Of a stretch of 64,000 bases of DNA, positions 59,501 through 64,000 are shown piece after piece. A program made the position numbers and the translations under genes. This DNA comes from Ampullaceana balthica. Lineage: Eukaryota > Mollusca > Gastropoda > Lymnaeidae. Every line of letters begins with the position of its first letter. The first letter of the stretch is position 1. The notes beneath the pieces are model-generated. The model did no database searches. It was given only the letters and a program-made list of their open reading frames with translations, and had not been told where the DNA came from. The stretch is taken from assembly GCA_944989445.1 (NCBI GenBank), contig CALYLW010000429.1, positions 186,001 through 250,000 on the forward strand, in the 5' to 3' direction.

Positions 59501-62500
59501 ATAAGACTTTGCAAAGGAGAGTGCTTTGCTAAATTTCATGCAAACATGACATCATCTTCTGGCGCCAGCACATCAGATCAAATATAAAAAAAAATTTAAT
59601 ATTTTTTTAAGGATTTTTTTATAATAAATTTTACACTGTATTAAACATTGTCCATTTTTCTTTTATATACCAAATTTTTACTTTAATTGCTTTCATAGTT
59701 TGTTTTTGGTGAATTTTAAAAAATTGTATGTTGCAAATTTAGCGGAGTTATGCCCCTTTTGTCAAGGAAAGCCTGTGTGTGGCTCAGTATTTCTCTAAGG
59801 CTATGTTTATAGAGGCGGCGGGTTTCTGGAAATCGCACGCGCGAGTCGACCCGTGCGAACTCGCGCGAGGAATGTTTCTATTTTTGCTTTGCAGGTGTTC
59901 ATAGAGGACGCGGGTGTCTCGAGGCGACAAATTTGCCGACCGCGCTGGTAATTACCAGAATAATTGCTAGTTCTTGTTCCGCGTTGCCGCGCCGGACTGT
60001 GTACTTTTGCTGGCTGTGTGTTGACAGATATCTACGTCCATGTGTTGATAAACATTGGCTCAAGATGGATGTTGAGCAACTTATCGCTGCCGTGTTCAAA
60101 AGACTGTTAATATGGGACAAAATACTTTTAACAATCAATATTATTAAAATTAACTAATAATCCAGTGGAATTCAAACACTGTTCCTTGTCTATTGTTCAA
60201 CCAATAAAATATGAATAATAAAATATTAATATAATGACAGTCTCTGGTTTTATCATTGAGGAATTCACAGACTAATATTAATACAGTCTCTGGTTTTATC
60301 ACTTAGGAATTCACAGAATGTATTTATTTATTGTCATTCTACTCAATATGTCTGCAACCACATTGTCCTTTCCCTTCACATGTTTAATGTCAAATTTGTA
60401 GTCGGCTAATAGCATAGCCTAGTCAAAAATAGTCATTCTTCAGTTGACAAGTATAAAAAATTCAAACAGATGGGCTTTGAATGTTTCTTCAGACTGTTAA
60501 ATGTTCAATAATTCACCAACCACGACTTCGATTATGTCCATTCACAATATTAATTCCAGCATCTTGAAATAGTCGTTTAGCTTTTGAGATATCATTTTTG
60601 CTTCCTGATAATTCAATAGAATTTCGACCAGATGAGTCACTGTCAGTAGAAAGCTTTATCTGAAAATCATTGTTTTTATCTATGTCTTTCATTCTGCTTA
60701 ATACACAACCAATTGTTGTTCCTACTTCAGATGATTTCACACGAATGGTTTCAGACTCACTAGTACCATCTTTGTCTCTGCTATTATGGTCTTCATTCCC
60801 TTTATCATATATGTGATTGTCAATAGTGGCTAAAGTGTCACTAGTTCTTATTTGTTCTCGATTCAACTTTATTATTTTTCTATCATTCATGTCTTGGTTT
60901 TCATTCTTTCTCCATGGCTGATCAAAATTTCTTATTCTGGAATCAAAACTATATCTCCCTCTCCATGATCTTCTGCTTTGATTATAATCTCTATATATGG
61001 AATTGTGATTATATCTGTCTCTCCATGATTGTCTACTTTCATCATAATCTCTATGTCTGGAATTATGATTATATTTTTCTCTCCATGCTTGTCTACCTTT
61101 GATTTCAAAGTGATCTTAACTTGATCTTTCTTCTGTTTTCTTTCTTGTAGGGCTGCCATTAGGTGACACCCTATTTGGTTGTCCTTTATTGTGGTAACAC
61201 TGCCTCGCCATATGTCCTGGCTTGTTACAGTACCAGCAAATAGTTTGTCTGTTGCCTTGGTTTGGCAAACTCTGGTTTCTCATACCTTGCCTTTTTTCTT
61301 GACTTTTAATTTGTATTGCTGCAAAAATATCTTGTCTTTTGTCCATTTCCAAAAATTGCAATTATCAAACTCTTCACACCATGAATGGATACGACTTAAG
61401 TTCCTTGATTTATAATTCACACTGACACAGTTGTTAATAGTCCATAGCTTTATCTAGTTCAAGGTTATGTTTACAAATATTTCCTGGAATCAACCACACC
61501 AGTGAGCTTGGTGACGTAGTTCACTGCGTGTCGTATGGCTTTTCCCGCTTTTACTATAAACACCAACCGCGCGAGTGATTAGGCGCGGTTTTCTAGCGCG
61601 AGTAACCAGCTCGCGGCAACCCGCCTACCCGCCGCCTCTATAAACGTAGCCTAAGGGCGAAAGGGTTATGAAAAAAGTTCAGTAGGCCAGAAAATGCAAC
61701 CATTCTCATTATTATTTTTAATCTTAAATGTTGTACAAAAAATAATTAAGTTGACATAAATTTAAAGAAACAATTAACTTGCATCTTTTTGCTTTGAAGA
61801 AATTCTAATTAAAATAAAATACATACATTTCCTACACATTTAAATACTTCATGACTATATTATTTGTATTAGTAATTTAAATGAAGTTTTTAACAAATTA
61901 AGAAAGAGAATTGAAGCAAAATTTATTATTAAATAACATGAGGCATTTAAGGTTCATCAAAGAATAACCACAAATATTAACTAATAAAATGTCAAGTTTG
62001 TGAATTTTCCATCAAATTCACTTAATACACACACTATTACCACAAAATATCTATTGCTTGCTTCCCAAGCGGGAAAAATCAGAAATAAGTACAATACTAA
62101 TGCTTATGTTACTTCCACTTCAATTAAAAATCAATCTTTATAACATCGATTTCCAAAAAATTAAATCCCTTATTATCACTAAATAATTCCATTACAACCA
62201 CTTTCAAATGTTAAGGTATATTTAGCCACTACTCCACTGTAAGTGGGGAACGGTGGCTATCTAGCATGTGGGCTTATATGGCGCACCATGAAATGTTGGT
62301 TCGAATCTCTGTGAAGGCAGGGGCTTGGTCCCATGGCTAAAGGTGTCCCTGAGCCCATCCAGCTGATGGGTACCTGACATTAGTTGGAGTAAAGTAAAGG
62401 AGGCTGGGCATTATGATAGCCACACAATCCCTTCCTACAACATGGCTTTAGAAACTTATGAATACTGCTTTACCTGCCCCATAGGCCAGCATGGTCTGAA

Positions 62501-63862
62501 AAGGGAACTTTACTCTTTATACACCTTTTAGTGAGAAAAATTATCATTTAAATAATAAAGATTAATCATCAAGAAAATAAAGTGAACAACTAAATACTTA
62601 CTTGTATGTAATTACTTTAGTCTCTCTTAGCAACTCCCTGAAATCAGCTTTTGCATTCACAAATTTTTCATGCATGTATTCAGTGAATTCTTTTTCCCGT
62701 TTCTGAAATTTAAGAAAGTAATTAAACAATATAATTTGCAATTGTCACGCAAGTAGTGTCTGTCAGTCCTGACGATACTAATTTTAGAAAGCAGGGAAAA
62801 CAAAATTACTGCACCAAAGCATCAAAAGGTGTGCAAATTAAATATGCTCTGTAAAAAAATATTATATGACATTGTTTTCGCTCATATTTTAATTTTGGAA
62901 AAGTGATCAATGTAAAAAGAGGATTTGATGGTTAATTATAAAATAAAAAAACAAAGCCCTATTTAAACAACCCCTATTATAAAATAGTTTGTGTACATTT
63001 CAGAAAGTTTAATATTTCATATTTATCAAACAAGGACAAGTTAGTTGGGCTTTTGAAAAAGGTAGGCGCCATAGGCGACCTAAAAATAGTGCATTTTTTC
63101 AAAATAAATAGATTTCATCTGTAAACTTCCGTCATTTTTGACGGGTGATACGCTAGTGTAGTGATAAAATGCATTGTCTCTAAAACATACTTTCCATGCT
63201 CTTTTCAAAAACTGCATAAATATTACAGAAAAAAGTGAAATGGTAAGTGATGGATATAATCATGCCTTTATGTTTTTAACCCTTTTTATATTATTGACCG
63301 AATGTTACATATTATTTTTTTAAAATTACTTAGGGTCAAAATACTAATTTAAATAACTAAGATATAAAAAACTGTATTTTATATTATATCAATACCAATG
63401 TTCCCTCTACAGTTCGTTGGTTGGTGTGCAAAGTAAAAAGAAAACTCGTATGCAAACTTGCACAGCATTCATTTTTTTTGCATTATTTTACAAAATTTAA
63501 TGCGCTATAATTCTAAACAGATGCGCACCTGTAAGATATCTGTGCGGCCTCGCAGCTTAAAGGGAACATTGATCAATAGATAATTCAATAGTAAATCCAA
63601 ATATATATTATATGAAATTATTTTCTGTGTGTTCATTTTTAAAAAGAAATTGAAGGAATATCTAAATCAGAGGTGAAAAATGGAGAATCAACCTAGACAA
63701 TTTGAGAGCTACAATTTTAAAAGATTTCAAAGCAAATCATATTCTTATATAGCAATTCAAGAGAAAGTTTTCACTTACACGATCGCTGGAAGAAAACTTG
63801 CTATACCTAGGATCTTCCTTTATTTGCTTCTTTACTTCCTTCCAAGTAGAGGTTAAGGAGAT
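56510..63862 (-). CDS. TCERG1: TCERG1 (CA150) C-terminal FF-domain exons (partial)
   Basis: TCERG1 couples transcription elongation by RNA polymerase II to splicing; its FF domains bind the phosphorylated polymerase tail and splicing factors. Four phase-matched minus-strand exons are present: 63779-63862 (ISLTSTWKEVKKQIKEDPRY, then SKFSSSDR), 62602-62702 (KREKEFTEYMHEKFVNAKAD, then FRELLRETKVITY), 57121-57181 (ILEDTEGHLEDIEKVLE) and 56510-56650 (NDKRFLTLDCVPDERRKILL, ending PPPPTASAPSHRGLK and TAA). They cover the end of FF5 and all of FF6 and follow the human protein residue by residue, including the PPPPPTASEP tail. The upstream WW domains and FF1-4 lie beyond the right edge. The 5.4-kb intron 57182-62601 hosts the piggyBac nest; the intron 62703-63778 hosts a hAT MITE. 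Confidence 0.95.
56777..56893. mobile_element. Short hAT MITE in last TCERG1 intron
   Basis: Starts cagtgggggagggggggccc, ends cctagctacgccactg (inverted CAGTGGCGTAGCTAGG), flanked by gcccagaa and acccagaa (7 of 8). It is 117 bp and non-coding. The ends resemble those of the hAT remnant at 16540 (CAGAGGCGTAGCCAGAGG). Confidence 0.75.
57928..59504 (+). pseudogene. piggyBac transposase (PGBD4-like), broken
   Basis: The frame opens MDDVLRMFRDATGYNYDG and an acidic N-terminus, then shifts frame near 58085 and again near 58680. The DDE_Tnp_1_7 domain is readable: EIKLLFHIFIIMGIHSLPDY, MSKSRYEKLSQYLHLSD, SFDEAMIAYSGRLSFKQYIK (first Asp), FFDNYFSSIQLAQDLL (second Asp), RSNRKGWP, and NKSMGGVDKLDQLCFYY (third and fourth Asp), with WWRYIFRFLLQIAIVNSW. 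Between DSST and the FFDN motif about 40 residues found in relatives are missing. The C-terminal Cys-rich zinc motif is reduced to CHFCSINKQ. All four acidic positions survive, but two frameshifts and the deletion make it inactive. Confidence 0.9.
59799..61651. mobile_element. PIF/Harbinger-like element carrying a zinc-knuckle/KH frame
   Basis: Nearly perfect inverted ends: GGCTATGTTTATAGAGGCGG then CGGGT at left, and inverted GGCTACGTTTATAGAGGCGG then CGGGT at right (about 24 of 25). TAA lies outside both ends (59796-59798, 61652-61654), a TWA-type 3-bp duplication typical of PIF/Harbinger. Subterminal DNA is rich in gcgcgag words. There is no Harbinger transposase or Myb-like frame; the only coding-like sequence is the minus-strand frame 60513-61361. 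Confidence 0.75.
60513..61361 (-). pseudogene. CCHC zinc-knuckle, WR-repeat and KH-like reading frame
   Basis: One minus-strand frame with a single stop (TAA near 61114). It has a CCHC knuckle CWYCNKPGHMARQC (C-x2-C-x4-H-x4-C), then after the stop four repeats of a SWRxRYNHNSxxRDY-type unit of about 19-20 residues, then a KH-like fold TIRVKSSEVGTTIGCVLSRM and IELSGSKNDISKAKRLFQDA. The GxxG loop of true KH domains (usually GRGGSKI) is replaced by GCVLSRM, so RNA binding by this copy is doubtful. The order recalls germline RNA helicases of the DDX43 type, whose N-termini have a KH domain; the helicase core is absent. It may be a captured host gene piece. A GTGAAT word after the KH part could be a former splice donor. 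Confidence 0.6.
62243..62520 (+). mobile_element. tRNA-derived SINE, family B copy 2
   Basis: A weak A-box (gtggctatctagcatgtggg), B-box-like GGTTCGAATCTC, core ggtgtccctgagcccatcca then gatgggtacctgacattag, body ggagtaaagtaaaggaggct and agccacacaatccc, and end ggtctgaaaagggaacttta. The body equals the SINE at 45635. The tail differs from family A. It lies in the TCERG1 5.4-kb intron. Confidence 0.85.
63396..63571. mobile_element. hAT MITE family 1, copy 3
   Basis: Starts caatgttccctctacagttc, ends cttaaagggaacattg, flanked by atcaatac (63388-63395) and atcaatag (63572-63579), 7 of 8. It is 176 bp, inverted relative to copies 1 and 2, and lies in a TCERG1 intron. Confidence 0.85.
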
Positions 63863-64000
63863 CTTGAAGAAAAGTAATATATTTTAACTTACATAAAAAC
63901 TTTACAAAATCTTCATAATGATAAAAAGAAGTAAGCATACATATTTAATAACATTTTAAAAATGATTGCTAATATTTATTCTTTTTTATTTATTATTTTT

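Larger units (their letters stand above)
57681..61665 (+). mobile_element. piggyBac transposon, decayed, with nested insert
   Basis: The left end CCCTCACACCCTT follows TTAA (57677-57680); the inverted right end CCCTTTCGCCCTT is followed by TTAT (61666-61669), one change from TTAA. It carries a broken transposase (57928-59504) and is split near its right end by a PIF/Harbinger-like element (59799-61651). It lies antisense in a TCERG1 intron. Confidence 0.88.

Noticed and set aside
60914..61415. Plus-strand frames opposite the zinc-knuckle/KH sequence
   Set aside because: They are antisense shadows of the minus-strand frame with its W/R repeats.

Overview
The window is nuclear DNA from an AT-rich invertebrate animal. 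Four conserved metazoan genes are split by GT-AG introns, and the introns and intergenic DNA are packed with animal-type transposable elements (CR1/jockey-like and RTE-like LINEs, tRNA-derived SINEs, hAT, pogo/Tigger, mariner-like, piggyBac, PIF/Harbinger-like, Penelope-like). The species cannot be named from the sequence; a protostome-type invertebrate fits best. There are no operons, bacterial genes or CRISPR arrays.

Genes, left to right. (1) 41-5641, minus: first six coding exons of a CENP-F-like kinetochore/centrosome coiled-coil gene, running off the left edge. (2) 19621-32835, minus: a complete ten-exon ELMOD3-like gene (ELMO domain, ARL-type GTPase-activating family). (3) 40930-51428, plus: a seven-exon hexosaminidase D-like GH20 gene with an N-terminal membrane anchor and a long charged tail. 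(4) 56510-63862, minus: the last four coding exons of TCERG1 (FF-domain transcription elongation/splicing factor), running off the right edge. These are unrelated housekeeping-type genes with no visible shared pathway.

Mobile DNA. Between CENPF and ELMOD3 (5.7-19.6 kb) lie two copies of one LINE: an old copy broken by a hAT MITE and a tRNA-Val-like tandem cassette, and a younger 5'-truncated copy with one frameshift. This stretch also holds a pogo-like element, a MITE with perfect inverted repeats, a Mutator-like MITE and a decayed hAT. The largest ELMOD3 intron carries an RTE-like LINE remnant and two copies of a composite hAT element in opposite orientations. Between ELMOD3 and HEXD sits a 4.8-kb hAT that holds a MITE (itself holding a SINE) and a pogo MITE. 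The HEXD and TCERG1 introns carry further nests, including a broken piggyBac into which a PIF/Harbinger-like element was inserted; that element carries a CCHC-zinc-knuckle plus KH-like reading frame.

The most informative signals are the LINE/SINE shared 3' tail, the composite hAT that amplified with its passenger, and the zinc-knuckle/KH cargo. Exon borders were read by eye from splice consensus and reading phase. No alignment or search was run, so family names rest on recognised motifs.
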